Positions 24,804-32,909 of a stretch of 51,295 bases of DNA are shown piece after piece. Origin of the DNA: Methanobacteriota archaeon (lineage in GTDB: Archaea > Halobacteriota > Methanomicrobia > Methanomicrobiales > Methanospirillaceae); assembly GCA_029547605.1 (NCBI GenBank), contig JAKPPB010000083.1, positions 1-51,295 on the forward strand. The letters run 5' to 3'. The translations under genes and the position numbers were made by a program. The notes under the pieces were generated by a model. The model saw nothing but the letters and a program-made list of their open reading frames with translations. It did no database searches and had not been told where the DNA came from. Position 1 is the stretch's first letter, and every line of letters begins with the position of its first letter.

Positions 24804-25808
24804 TCATCCCTGAGATACCCAGGCCCTTGTCCCTTCCTGCTGAAGCAGCGCATCGGCAAGTACAAGGGCAAGCATCGCCTCCGCAACAGGGGCCAGCCGG
24901 GGGACGATGCAGGGGTCATGCCTTCCGCGAACTGAGATCACTCGCCCTTTCCCGCCGGTGTCAACGGTCCGCTGCTCCCGGGAGATCGAAGGGGTCGGTT
25001 TTACCGCTATCCGCACCACGATATCTTCGCCAGTGCTGATACCTCCCAGGATCCCTCCCGCATGGTTGGAGAGGAAGCCATCCTCATCCATCTGGTCATT
25101 CTGTTCGCTGCCCCGCATCCTTGCCGCGGCAAACCCTTCCCCAATCTCCACGCCCTTGACAGCGCCGATGGAGAGCATTGCCATCCCGATCATGGCGTCG
25201 AGCTTCCCAAAGACCGGGTCCCCGAGGCCTGGGGGGCAGCCACTCGCAGTAACCTCAACAATTCCACCCACAGAGTCTCCGATTTCCATGGCATGCTCTA
25301 TTTCTTTCTCCATATCTTGCGGGCTGGTGCAGCCGTGAATCTCAAGGATCCTGCTCCCGATCCTGATACCCCGTATCCCAAGCATCTTTGCCGCTACTGC
25401 GCCTGATGCAACCCGGGCAACCGTCTCGCGTCCCGAACTCCTTCCGCCGCCCCGGTGGTCACGTATTCCGAACTTCTTCCACCAGGTATAATCCGCGTGG
25501 CCGGGCCTGAACACCTCCCTGAGCGCCTCGTAATCTTCCGCGCGGAAATCGGCATTCCTCACGACGATGGCAACAGGGGCTCCGGTGGTCCGCCCCAAAA
25601 AAACGCCTGAAAGTATCTCAACCCGGTCCTCTTCCCGGCGCGTCGACATGAGCGGGCCTTTCCCCGGTCTCCTCCTGTCGAGGAACGGCTGAATATCGTC
25701 TCCGGAGAGTTCGATCCCGGGAGGGCACCCGTCAATCACGACACCAAGTGCGGGGCCGTGGCTCTCTCCGAAGGTGGTGATCCGGAATGAGCGGCCGAAC
25801 GTATTCAT
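24804..25808 (-). CDS. aroC: Chorismate synthase
   Basis: A 334-residue FMN-dependent chorismate synthase that eliminates phosphate from EPSP. Family signatures: [20 protein letters not shown] at the start, [38 protein letters not shown] and [20 protein letters not shown], and [20 protein letters not shown] near the end. Slightly shorter than the usual 350-380 at the C-terminus but with all motifs. Its ATG overlaps the stop of the aroK-aroE fusion (ATGA). It is the last gene of the aro operon. Confidence 0.95.
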   Translation of the reverse strand: MNTFGRSFRITTFGESHGPALGVVIDGCPPGIELSGDDIQPFLDRRRPGKGPLMSTRREEDRVEILSGVFLGRTTGAPVAIVVRNADFRAEDYEALREVFRPGHADYTWWKKFGIRDHRGGGRSSGRETVARVASGAVAAKMLGIRGIRIGSRILEIHGCTSPQDMEKEIEHAMEIGDSVGGIVEVTASGCPPGLGDPVFGKLDAMIGMAMLSIGAVKGVEIGEGFAAARMRGSEQNDQMDEDGFLSNHAGGILGGISTGEDIVVRIAVKPTPSISREQRTVDTGGKGRVISVRGRHDPCIVPRLAPVAEAMLALVLADALLQQEGTRAWVSQG

Positions 25809-27190
25809 CCCAGGATCTCCCTTATCATGCCGAGCGGGGCATCGATGCCGGTGAACTGGCGGAACTGGGCCTTTGCCTGCCGGACGAACATCTCCCTCCC
25901 AGGGATCACGGTGCAGCCAGCGCCCCTTGCGGCCCTTATCAGTGGTGTCTCGGGAGGGGTGTAGACGAGATCGAAGACCGTCATGCCAGGGGCAAGATCT
26001 GACTTCGAAAGCGGGCTCGCCGTATCGGGCTCCATGCCTACGGGGGTCGCATTCACCACCACTTCAGGTTTTATTCTGCCGAAGTCGCGGATCGAGCCAT
26101 AATGGCAGCCCAGGCGCCCAGCAAGCCTCTCGGCCCGCTCGACCGTCCGGTTCAGAAGCGTGACTTCCATGTCAAGCGACAGGAGGGCATAGGCCGCTGC
26201 AGCCGCGGCACCCCCGGCACCAAGGATCACTGCCCTGCTTCCGCGTGAGGGTCCCAGAGGATCCCTGATACCTATCCAGTCAGTGTTATAGCCGTAGGAT
26301 TCGCCCCCGCAGAAGACCACGGTGTTACATGCACCGATTGCCCTGCTGTGGGCATCTATGTGGTCAAGGTGCCTGAGGATCTCCTGCTTGAACGGGATCG
26401 TGACCGAGAGACCGCGCACGTCAAGGTCCCTTGCGATTCCCAGTATGCGGGTCAGTGCCGGGTCATGGAACCTCGTATAATACGCATTGACCTCGAAGTA
26501 GGTGAAGAGGTGCTGAAATAAGGAAGGGCTTCTGCTGTGAAGGCTCGGGTACCCCGCGACACCGAAGATCCGGAGGACAGGGTTCCCGGCGAGCGCGTCA
26601 ACCCTGGCTGCGAGCTCCTCAACCTCCGGACGCGGGATACCTGATCCTGCGACTGCGAGAAGGGCCTCCCTCCTCGCCCCCTCTTTCGTCCCCCCTTCCA
26701 TCAGGAGGCGCTTGATACCAATGGCAACCTCGTTTGCACTCCGGGCGCTGGTGTCGATACAATAGTCCGCCGCCGCCAGGTATGCGTCCTTTCGGGCTTC
26801 GAGGAGGGCATGGATCTCTGCCCGCAACCCCATCCTGGTCAGCGCGGGACGACTGCCATGCTGGATGCGCTTCTCGATGGTTGCCTCGTCTGCCTGGAGG
26901 AGGACCATCGTTCTCCCCCTTCGGAGATGCTCCACGTTCTCGGGATCGATGACTGCACCTCCCCCTGTGGCAAATACCCCGGGACCGCGCGGGAGATCCG
27001 CGATCGCCCGTTTCTCGCGTTCCCTGAACCCGGCCTCCCCCTCTCGTTCGAAGATCTCATGGACAGTGGCCCCTGCCTCTTGTTCGACAAGCGCATCGGT
27101 ATCATAGAAAGGGACGTCGAGAAGATGTGCGAGCAGCCTGCCCGACTCCGTCTTCCCCGTCCCCCGAAAACCTATCAGCACGACGTTCAT
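25805..27190 (-). CDS. aroK/aroE: Bifunctional shikimate kinase - shikimate dehydrogenase fusion
   Basis: A 461-residue fusion. Residues 1-165 are a P-loop shikimate kinase of bacterial AroK/AroL type: Walker A GFRGTGKT (7-14), FYDTDALVE (shikimate-binding Asp), [14 protein letters not shown], and SRPALT in the lid. Residues about 195-461 are shikimate dehydrogenase: [24 protein letters not shown] with the catalytic Lys, ACNTVV, YNTDWIG with catalytic Asp, the NADP loop [14 protein letters not shown] and VVNATPVGM. Most archaea use an unrelated GHMP-type shikimate kinase, so this half looks acquired. Both ends overlap neighbours by 4 nt. Confidence 0.92.
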   Translation of the reverse strand: MNVVLIGFRGTGKTESGRLLAHLLDVPFYDTDALVEQEAGATVHEIFEREGEAGFREREKRAIADLPRGPGVFATGGGAVIDPENVEHLRRGRTMVLLQADEATIEKRIQHGSRPALTRMGLRAEIHALLEARKDAYLAAADYCIDTSARSANEVAIGIKRLLMEGGTKEGARREALLAVAGSGIPRPEVEELAARVDALAGNPVLRIFGVAGYPSLHSRSPSLFQHLFTYFEVNAYYTRFHDPALTRILGIARDLDVRGLSVTIPFKQEILRHLDHIDAHSRAIGACNTVVFCGGESYGYNTDWIGIRDPLGPSRGSRAVILGAGGAAAAAAYALLSLDMEVTLLNRTVERAERLAGRLGCHYGSIRDFGRIKPEVVVNATPVGMEPDTASPLSKSDLAPGMTVFDLVYTPPETPLIRAARGAGCTVIPGREMFVRQAKAQFRQFTGIDAPLGMIREILG

Positions 27191-28455
27191 ACCAGTCCCT
27201 GCCCTGCAAGCTGCTCCCAGAACCCCGGGAAGGATTTACTGACACATTCCGCCTGGGTTATCTTTACGTTTCCCATCGAAAGTCCGAGTACCGCAAAACT
27301 CATCGCAGTCCGGTGGTCATCACCGGGGTCTATCCTTCCCCCGTGCAATGGGGCTGGTCTTATGACCAGTGCATCCCCCTCGATGCTCACATCGCCCCCA
27401 AGGCTTCGTAGGAGCGTCGTGGTAGACTCCAGGCGGTCGCTCTCCTTCCACTTGAGGTGGGCGATCCCGGAGATCCTGGTCGGGCTCCTGGCCTTCGACG
27501 CGACCATGCAGAGTGTCTGCACCGTGTCCGGGGACGAGGACATGTCGATCTCGATCCCCTCCAGGTCTCCCTCGCAGGAGACCTCGACTGACTCTCCAAG
27601 GCTCCTCACCCTGCACCCCATCGACTCGAGGGCTGTCAGGAACCGCCTGTCCCCCTGGCAGGAGGAGGGGTTCAGGTTTCCGACCCGGACCCTGCCACCG
27701 CAGAGCGCTGCGAGTGCAAAGAAATAAGATGCAGACGAGTAGTCCCCCTCGATCTCGTATGTCCTTCCATTGTACGGGATCCGGGCGGCTACGTGGAAAC
27801 GCCGGTATCCCTCCCTCCCAACCGTCGCTCCGAAGGCCTCCATCACCGAAAGTGTGACGTCGAGGTACGAGGGAGATGCAACCCCTGGGTCGAGATCCAG
27901 GACCACATCCCGGTGGGCATATGGTGCCGCCATCAGGATCGAGGATACGAACTGGCTGCTCATGCCTGCATCCACCCGCACACGCCCCCCCGTGAGTCTC
28001 CCCGAGACTTTCACCGGAGGAAATCCCGTCTTCTCCATGAACTCGATGCTCCCGCCAAGGGCGGTCAGTGCGTCCGCAAGGGGGCCGAGCGGGCGCTCCT
28101 TCATCCGGGGGGAACCCGTGAGGATCACAGGGTTGTTACAAAGGAGCGCGACAGAAGTGAGCAGCCGCATGCTCGTCCCGGAGTTGTGCATGTTCATAAC
28201 AAGCCCTGGAGGACAGCAGAGGGTTCCACCCGTGCCCCTGACCCGCGAAGAGCGCTCCCCCGCTATGATCTCCACACCCATTCCCATGAGGGCTTCTCTT
28301 GTTGCCGCGATATCCTCTGCTTCCAGTGGATTTGAGATGAGAGAATCGCCCACGGCAAGGGAGGCGGCTATCAGCGCCCTGTGAGTGTAACTCTTTGAGG
28401 GTGGCGCCTGGAAGTTGAGGTCAACATTCCCTGCCTTTCGAAGCGTTACTTCCAT
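27187..28455 (-). CDS. aroA: EPSP synthase (3-phosphoshikimate 1-carboxyvinyltransferase)
   Basis: A 422-residue enzyme joining shikimate 3-phosphate and PEP. Motifs: PPSKSYTHRALIAASLA with Lys and Arg for substrate binding, NSGTSMRLLTSVALL (the PEP-loop family motif, with MHNSGTSMR), SSQFVSSILMAAPYA, EGDYSSASYFFALAALCGG and LKWKESDRLESTTTLLRSLG, then DDHRTAMSFAVLG. Start overlaps the end of pheA by 10 nt and its stop overlaps the aroK-aroE fusion by 4 nt. Confidence 0.95.
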   Translation of the reverse strand: MEVTLRKAGNVDLNFQAPPSKSYTHRALIAASLAVGDSLISNPLEAEDIAATREALMGMGVEIIAGERSSRVRGTGGTLCCPPGLVMNMHNSGTSMRLLTSVALLCNNPVILTGSPRMKERPLGPLADALTALGGSIEFMEKTGFPPVKVSGRLTGGRVRVDAGMSSQFVSSILMAAPYAHRDVVLDLDPGVASPSYLDVTLSVMEAFGATVGREGYRRFHVAARIPYNGRTYEIEGDYSSASYFFALAALCGGRVRVGNLNPSSCQGDRRFLTALESMGCRVRSLGESVEVSCEGDLEGIEIDMSSSPDTVQTLCMVASKARSPTRISGIAHLKWKESDRLESTTTLLRSLGGDVSIEGDALVIRPAPLHGGRIDPGDDHRTAMSFAVLGLSMGNVKITQAECVSKSFPGFWEQLAGQGLV

Positions 28456-29243
28456 TCCGGGACCTCCAGCGTGGGATATCTCCCAAGATCCTTGACTGCC
28501 GTCATCCCTTTGAGTTCACGGACTGCCTCTTCTGAATTTCCGTTGTACACGAAATCGAGAAAGAAGACATAACTCCCCATGCCCCGCTTGGACGGGCGCG
28601 ACTCGATCCTGGTGAGGTTGATGCCCCTTCGGGAGAAGATCCCGAGGATATCGTGAAGGAGACCCGCACGGTCCTTTCTTGGGTCGATGATGATGCTCCC
28701 CTTCGCTGCATCAGGCCCAGAATACCTCGCTGAAGAGATGGTCACGAAGCGGGTGATGTTCCGCTGGTTATTCTCCACCTGTTCGCGCCTGATCGGAAGG
28801 TCATAAAGGCGGGCGGTCATCAGTGACACGATGGCCGCACTCTTCACCGTACGCCGCATCTCCATCGCGCTCTGGGCATTGCTCGGCGTATGCACGACAG
28901 GTATCTCGAGGGCGTCCACTACCTCGCTGCACTGCTCGTGAGTCTGGGGATGGACGTAGAGCACCTCCGCCTCTTCGAGCGGCTTAAAGGAGACGAGGTA
29001 GTGGTGGATAGGCATGTACAGTTCTCCCGTGATCCAGACCTCGTGCTGGAGCAGCCCGTCCAGGGATGGCCCTACACCCCCCGCCTCGCTGTTCTCCAGG
29101 GGGACGAGTCCCGTTCCCTCTCCCTTCTCCACAGCCTCGAAGATGCGCCGGATGGTAGAGACGAGGGTGACCCGGTCTCCAAATACGCGCCAACCCAGTT
29201 CGTGGCTGAACGTGCCCTCCGGTCCGAGTACGAATACCTTCAT
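28446..29243 (-). CDS. pheA: Prephenate dehydratase with ACT domain
   Basis: A 265-residue PheA that turns prephenate into phenylpyruvate for phenylalanine. Catalytic domain: LGPEGTFSHELG at the start, VPLENSEAGGVGPSLDGLLQ, HPQTHEQCSE, the catalytic stretch NITRFVTIS. The C-terminal ACT domain (IDPRKDRAGLLHDILGIFSR, RGINLTRIESRPSKRGMGSY, VFFLDF) contains the ESRP motif that binds phenylalanine for feedback inhibition. No chorismate mutase domain is fused. Overlaps tyrA by 4 nt. Confidence 0.94.
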   Translation of the reverse strand: MKVFVLGPEGTFSHELGWRVFGDRVTLVSTIRRIFEAVEKGEGTGLVPLENSEAGGVGPSLDGLLQHEVWITGELYMPIHHYLVSFKPLEEAEVLYVHPQTHEQCSEVVDALEIPVVHTPSNAQSAMEMRRTVKSAAIVSLMTARLYDLPIRREQVENNQRNITRFVTISSARYSGPDAAKGSIIIDPRKDRAGLLHDILGIFSRRGINLTRIESRPSKRGMGSYVFFLDFVYNGNSEEAVRELKGMTAVKDLGRYPTLEVPEWK

Positions 29244-30070
29244 TTCCTCACCATGGACGCAATTAGCAGGTCAGACTCCATGGCTGCCTTCTGGCAATAC
29301 GTCCCGAAGTGCTGCGCATTCTTCTTAAATACCTCTTCAAAGGCATCGGTGTCCCGGGCCCCAATGATCTCCCGCAGGGATGAGAACGCGCCCTCGCATG
29401 CCTCGATGACAGGTATCACATGGGGGTTCTGGCCGAGGATATCTGCATAGAGGCGGGCGTCCTGTGAGAGGAGCCTTCCCACGAGACTCATCTCCATCTG
29501 GTAGACCGGGCTCATGAATGCCAGGGTGTCTTCCGGCTTGACTCCCACCCTCCGCATTGTCTCCGCCATACCGAGAGTGACAAAGTGGATCAGTCCCTGC
29601 ACCACCGCCATGATCCTGTCATGCTCCTCAGGAGTGGAGATGGTCACCCTTGCCCCCTGGGACCTGAAGACCTCGAGGAGGAGATCGAGGGTTTCCTGGG
29701 TGCAGCGCGCAGGGGTCGCGATGATGGTCTGTCCCGGGAGGCCATGTACGGTGGGCCCAAACATTGGGTGAAGACCCACCACCTGGGCCCGGGACGCGAG
29801 CATCGCCTCTACCGGCCCGGTCTTCAGTGAGGTGAGATCGCAGAATAACTGATCTTCTGAGAGGAGTGGGGCAACCGAGCGGATCACATCGATCGTCTCC
29901 CTGATGGGCACCGATACCATAATGACATCGCAGGCCTCTGCGACGTCCGCGGGACTCCTCGGGGTGCTCCTCCCTGCAACCTGCACCTCCCACCCCGCCC
30001 TCTCGAATACCTGCCTGAAGAACGCACCCATCCTGCCGGTTCCACCGATGATCCCGATCTTCACCTGCAA
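29240..30070 (-). CDS. tyrA: Prephenate dehydrogenase
   Basis: A 276-residue TyrA, oxidatively decarboxylating prephenate to 4-hydroxyphenylpyruvate for tyrosine. NAD-binding loop IGIIGGTGRMGAFF at the start, VMVSVPIRETIDVIRSVAPL, LTSLKTGPVEAM, GLHPMFGPTVHGLPGQ with the catalytic His, and HDRIMAVVQGLIHFVTLGMA. No ACT and no chorismate mutase domain. The start is either the TTG at 30070, with GGAG 6 nt upstream and immediately after the aroB' stop, or the GTG at 30064 (MKIGIIGG); both are plausible. Overlaps pheA by 4 nt. Confidence 0.93.
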   Translation of the reverse strand: MQVKIGIIGGTGRMGAFFRQVFERAGWEVQVAGRSTPRSPADVAEACDVIMVSVPIRETIDVIRSVAPLLSEDQLFCDLTSLKTGPVEAMLASRAQVVGLHPMFGPTVHGLPGQTIIATPARCTQETLDLLLEVFRSQGARVTISTPEEHDRIMAVVQGLIHFVTLGMAETMRRVGVKPEDTLAFMSPVYQMEMSLVGRLLSQDARLYADILGQNPHVIPVIEACEGAFSSLREIIGARDTDAFEEVFKKNAQHFGTYCQKAAMESDLLIASMVRK

Positions 30071-31057
30071 TCACTTCTCCAGGATCTTCTCCCTGACCGC
30101 CATCCCAAAGTGGCGGCCGGCCTCCTTGAGGCATCCCATTACCCTGTCTCCCGGAGAGATCTCGACGACTGAACGGGCACTCCCGTCATCTCCCACCAGG
30201 CGGATCGTCTCGGCATTCTGCAGGACAAGGCTGTAAGTTCTCCCCTCTGCCTCGGCCTCGACGATAAGGAGCGGCCTCTGCTCAATCTTCACCCTCCCGA
30301 CCGTCACCTCCCTTGTACTGCCATCGGCCCCCACCACCAGCACTCGGTCTCCGGCAGCAAGATCTGAGAGATAGGCCGTCTTTCCTCCGGAGGAGAGGAT
30401 ATAGGCATGTACTGCCCCTGCATTGACACGGAACGGCCTCGGGGCCACGTAAGGGTTCTCCAGCGTTTCTGCGTGGACGAGGAGGAATGCCGAAGAGGTA
30501 TTGCCAACGAGCATCCCCTCCCCTTCTTTCAGCATTGAACAGGTATCGACGCAGACCCTGTCCCCCATCCCCACCGGTCGGATCGCGGTGACCGTGAACG
30601 GTACCATGGCACATCGTTCATTACCACGGTGCACCAGAGACCCCGTCTCTTTCACCACCTTTGGGTCTCCTGTCTGGAGCAGGATACCTGCGACCCCACG
30701 CTCAAGCACCTGGAGCGCCAGTTCTGCCTCGTCTGTATCATGAACCAGGGCGATGATACGATCTGACTGGGCCACAAGGTTCTCGAGAGGGATTACCGCC
30801 CAGTCCTCTGTACTGACGATGACGTATCCACTCCTTGCGAGGATGGCTGCCTTCTCCTCGCTCTCCTTGCCGGCAATCCTCACCTCCCAGACGTCCCTGC
30901 CAATCGCGAGGTCCCCGTCAGGGGCCACAACGCGGACCCTGCCAAGCGCCTTCACACTGCCGCTCTCATCAGCGACAATGGTATCAGCTCCGCTTTCAAG
31001 GGCAGCAGTCACCACTTCCTTCTTCCAAGAGCGGGCATCCACCCAGAACTCCTTCAT
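30071..31057 (-). CDS. aroB': 3-dehydroquinate synthase II (archaeal AroB')
   Basis: A 328-residue NAD-dependent archaeal enzyme converting ADTH to 3-dehydroquinate by oxidative deamination and cyclisation; unrelated to bacterial AroB. Signatures: [20 protein letters not shown] at the start, KVKETGSLVH-like region VVKETGSLVH, ITAIRPVGMGDRVCVDTCSM near residue 200 (TVTAIRPVGMGDRVCVDTCS), FRVNAGAVHAYI and GKTAYLSDLAAGDRVLVV. The ATG at 31057 overlaps the previous stop (ATGA); the open frame before it is not protein-like. Confidence 0.95.
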   Translation of the reverse strand: MKEFWVDARSWKKEVVTAALESGADTIVADESGSVKALGRVRVVAPDGDLAIGRDVWEVRIAGKESEEKAAILARSGYVIVSTEDWAVIPLENLVAQSDRIIALVHDTDEAELALQVLERGVAGILLQTGDPKVVKETGSLVHRGNERCAMVPFTVTAIRPVGMGDRVCVDTCSMLKEGEGMLVGNTSSAFLLVHAETLENPYVAPRPFRVNAGAVHAYILSSGGKTAYLSDLAAGDRVLVVGADGSTREVTVGRVKIEQRPLLIVEAEAEGRTYSLVLQNAETIRLVGDDGSARSVVEISPGDRVMGCLKEAGRHFGMAVREKILEK

Positions 31058-31839
31058 CCCGCCTCCCTGAGCGCCTGCTCCGGGTCTGCCTCCTCGTGCA
31101 CGACGCGGCAGAGGGCCTTGACGAATGCCCGTGTGTTCTCCCTCTGGAAGGCGTTCCGTCCTACACAGACACCCGCCCCGCCCGCCCTCACGGAGTCGCG
31201 TATTATCTGGAGCGTCTCGAGGTCCCCTGCCTTCTCTCCACCGGCAATGAAGACCGGTACTGAACACGAAGTGACGATCTTCCTGAAAGAGACCGGGTCA
31301 CCCGTGTAATTGGTCTTTATGAGATCGGCGCCAAGCTCCTCGGCGACCCTTACGCAGTGCCCGACCGTTGCGGGCGAGTTGGGATCGATACCCTTCCCTC
31401 TGGGGTAGATCATGACAAGCAGGGGGATTCCCCAGCGGTTGCAGTCCTTGACCACCTTCCCCGCGGACTCAAGCATTTTCGACTCGTTCGGGGCCCCGAG
31501 GTTGATATGGATGGAGACCGCGTCTGCGCCGAGCGCCACCGCCTCCTCGACGGTGCAGACCAGCACCTTGTCGTTCGGGTCAGGATTGAGGGATGTGCTC
31601 CCTGAAAGATGGACAATCAGTCCGATGTCTCTTCCCCTTCTCCGATGCCCTCGTTTGACGATCCCCTTATGCAGGACGATCGCGTTCGCTCCACCCTCGC
31701 TCACCTCCGAGATTGTCGTGGTCATGTCCAGCAGCCCTTCAATCTGTCCCAGCGTGAACCCATGGTCCATGGGAACGATCACGGACCGCCCAGTGTTCCG
31801 GTCCATGATCCTCTCAATACGAATCTCTTTTCCAATCAT
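31054..31839 (-). CDS. ADTH synthase / DeoC-like class I aldolase paralogue 2
   Basis: A 261-residue member of the archaeal DhnA/FbaB-type aldolase family, to which belong ADTH synthase (aroA' of the archaeal shikimate pathway) and the fructose-bisphosphate aldolase that also provides the DKFP precursor. Key features: [20 protein letters not shown] with the catalytic Asp, [27 protein letters not shown] with catalytic Tyr, LIKTNYTGD with the Schiff-base Lys, and [10 protein letters not shown] and [10 protein letters not shown] in the phosphate site. It is coupled on both sides by 4-nt overlaps. Which paralogue makes ADTH and which makes DKFP or is a plain aldolase cannot be read from sequence. 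Confidence 0.85.
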   Translation of the reverse strand: MIGKEIRIERIMDRNTGRSVIVPMDHGFTLGQIEGLLDMTTTISEVSEGGANAIVLHKGIVKRGHRRRGRDIGLIVHLSGSTSLNPDPNDKVLVCTVEEAVALGADAVSIHINLGAPNESKMLESAGKVVKDCNRWGIPLLVMIYPRGKGIDPNSPATVGHCVRVAEELGADLIKTNYTGDPVSFRKIVTSCSVPVFIAGGEKAGDLETLQIIRDSVRAGGAGVCVGRNAFQRENTRAFVKALCRVVHEEADPEQALREAG

Positions 31840-32636
31840 CTTCTCTTCTCCTTCACAATCTCCAGTGCTTCTTCCGCCGAGCACCCACGGTGGACGATCT
31901 CTGCCGCGGCACGTACAAAGCGGTCCGGTGCAGGGTGCTGGAAGGCATTCCGCCCGATTGAGATCCCGGCGGCACCCCCTTCCATCGCCCCCTCTATCAA
32001 CTCCAGGGTGGCAAGGTCGCTCGTCTTAGAGCCTCCCGCCACTACCACGGGAACCGGGCAGCCCCTTGTCACCAGGCGGAAACTGTCCGGGTCACCGGTG
32101 TAGACCGTCTTTACGAGGTCAGCCCCAAGCTCCGCTGCAACTCTTGCGGCAAGGCAGACATGCTCGACCTGGTGCTCGTCCTTGATCTTCCTCCCTCTCG
32201 GGTACATCATCGCAAGGAGCGGCATCCCCCACTCCATGCAGTCGATTGCCACCCGCCCGAGGTCAGAGAGCATCCTCGCTTCGGAGTCCGCCCCGATGTT
32301 CACGTGGATAGAGACGGCATCGGCCCCCATTTTCAGGGCGCTTGTCACAGAGTTCACCAGTACCTTCTCGTTCGGGTCAGGCCCTATGGAGGTGCTTGCT
32401 GAGAGATGGAGGATCAGTCCCACATCCCTCCCGCTCTTCCGGTGACCATACAGAGACAGGCCGACGTGTCCAAGGACGGCATTGGCACCCCCTGTCGCCA
32501 CAAGGTCGACAGCTCTCCCTAGGTCAATGAGGCCCTCTATAGGGCCGTTGGTCACCCCGTGGTCCATGGGGACAATGATCGTCTTGCCGGTATTCCGGTC
32601 CATGATGCGTTCCAGGCGAATTTCTTTTCCTCTCAT
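31836..32636 (-). CDS. 2-amino-3,7-dideoxy-D-threo-hept-6-ulosonate (ADTH) synthase-like aldolase, paralogue 1
   Basis: A 266-residue homologue of the next gene, sharing [42 protein letters not shown] with the Schiff-base Lys, and [10 protein letters not shown]. It differs at many positions (for example [15 protein letters not shown] against [15 protein letters not shown]), so the pair is an old duplication rather than a recent copy. ADTH synthase condenses DKFP with aspartate semialdehyde to start archaeal aromatic synthesis. It is the first gene of the operon; GGGAG at 32647-32643 lies 6 nt before the ATG. The leader upstream contains an aromatic-rich peptide and probably controls it. Confidence 0.87.
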   Translation of the reverse strand: MRGKEIRLERIMDRNTGKTIIVPMDHGVTNGPIEGLIDLGRAVDLVATGGANAVLGHVGLSLYGHRKSGRDVGLILHLSASTSIGPDPNEKVLVNSVTSALKMGADAVSIHVNIGADSEARMLSDLGRVAIDCMEWGMPLLAMMYPRGRKIKDEHQVEHVCLAARVAAELGADLVKTVYTGDPDSFRLVTRGCPVPVVVAGGSKTSDLATLELIEGAMEGGAAGISIGRNAFQHPAPDRFVRAAAEIVHRGCSAEEALEIVKEKRR

Positions 32637-32687
32637 GTAACACTCCCATCCATCCAGCGCATTTGTATGAGAAACGGCCGATGGAAT

Positions 32688-32822
32688 TCAGTAAAAATAC
32701 CAGAAATAACCAAAATAGCGGTGATAGCGGGAAAGTGCCGCAGCTAATGGCTTATTGTTCAGAAGGACAGTTTCGTTGATGCACGGTGCAGGCGCCAAGC
32801 TAAGGGAGATAAAAACACTCAC
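32688..32822 (-). CDS. Aromatic-rich leader peptide of the aro operon
   Basis: An ORF in the leader whose last 14 codons read CGC TAT CAC CGC TAT TTT GGT, then TAT TTC TGG TAT TTT TAC TGA, that is RYHRYFGYFWYFY-stop. Nine of the last 12 residues are Phe, Tyr or Trp. Translated from the GTG at 32822 it has 44 residues; another in-frame GTG is at 32840 and TTG and CTG codons lie further in, and none has a clear Shine-Dalgarno site, so the start is uncertain. The stop lies 52 nt before the first aro gene. The composition matches leader peptides that make ribosomes stall when charged aromatic tRNAs run short. Expression is not proven by sequence. Confidence 0.65.
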   Translation of the reverse strand: MSVFISLSLAPAPCINETVLLNNKPLAAALSRYHRYFGYFWYFY

Positions 32823-32847
32823 CGGCGAAAAAACACTCACCTTGCAT
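32800..32847 (-). CDS. Possible leaderless mini-ORF MQGECFFAGECFYLP at the transcript start
   Basis: The only ATG close to the predicted transcript start (32847) opens a 15-codon ORF with the sequence MQGECFFAGECFYLP. It contains a GECF repeat encoded by the tandem 18-nt repeat, three Phe-rich positions (FF and FY) and two Cys. It overlaps the aromatic leader ORF in another frame. It could be a leaderless peptide that feeds ribosomes into the leader, or a by-product of a DNA-level repeat. Confidence 0.35.
   Translation of the reverse strand: MQGECFFAGECFYLP
32811..32841. repeat. Tandem 13-bp direct repeat, 18-bp spacing, downstream of the aro promoter
   Basis: AAAAACACTCACC occurs at 32811-32823 and again at 32829-32841 (plus-strand reading), an exact copy with an 18-bp period. 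It lies just downstream of the predicted transcript start of the aro operon, where a repressor could block polymerase. The same bases encode repeats in both mini-ORFs. Confidence 0.7.
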
Positions 32848-32870
32848 TGAATATCAAAATGGAACGACCA

Positions 32871-32881
32871 TGTATATAAAA
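32871..32881 (-). promoter_or_regulatory. TATA box of the aro operon
   Basis: On the minus strand the sequence reads CTTTTATATACA, a near-perfect archaeal TATA box (consensus TTTATATA). It predicts a start about 25 nt downstream near 32850. It lies 240 bp upstream of the first aro gene, which is why the leader is long. No gene on the plus strand would use it. Confidence 0.7.
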
Positions 32882-32909
32882 GTGATGAGGTTTCCCGTGG
32901 GCCTTTCCC

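Larger units (their letters stand above)
32637..32855 (-). promoter_or_regulatory. Leader of the aro operon with candidate attenuator
   Basis: About 210 nt separate the predicted transcript start (near 32850) from the first aro gene. The stretch holds two overlapping mini-ORFs, a tandem 18-nt repeat and three T runs (32829-32834, 32811-32815 and within 32691-32699 on the complement) of the kind that can terminate archaeal RNA polymerase. Six nt beyond the stop of the aromatic ORF, TCCATC (32685-32680) can pair with GATGGG (32650-32645), which overlaps the ribosome site, or with GATGGA (32654-32649), which does not. An early CTCCC (32808-32804) can also pair with GGGAG. The regulatory mechanism is inferred. 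Confidence 0.6.

Noticed and set aside
30071-31267. Extended N-terminus of the dehydroquinate synthase gene
   Set aside because: The 70 residues before ATG 31057 lie antisense-free but overlap the previous gene in another frame and are Arg/Gly-rich noise; the family starts at MKEFWVDAR.
32811-32841. The tandem repeat as the start of a CRISPR array
   Set aside because: Only two 13-bp copies with 5-bp spacing; no cas genes and no further repeats anywhere in the window.
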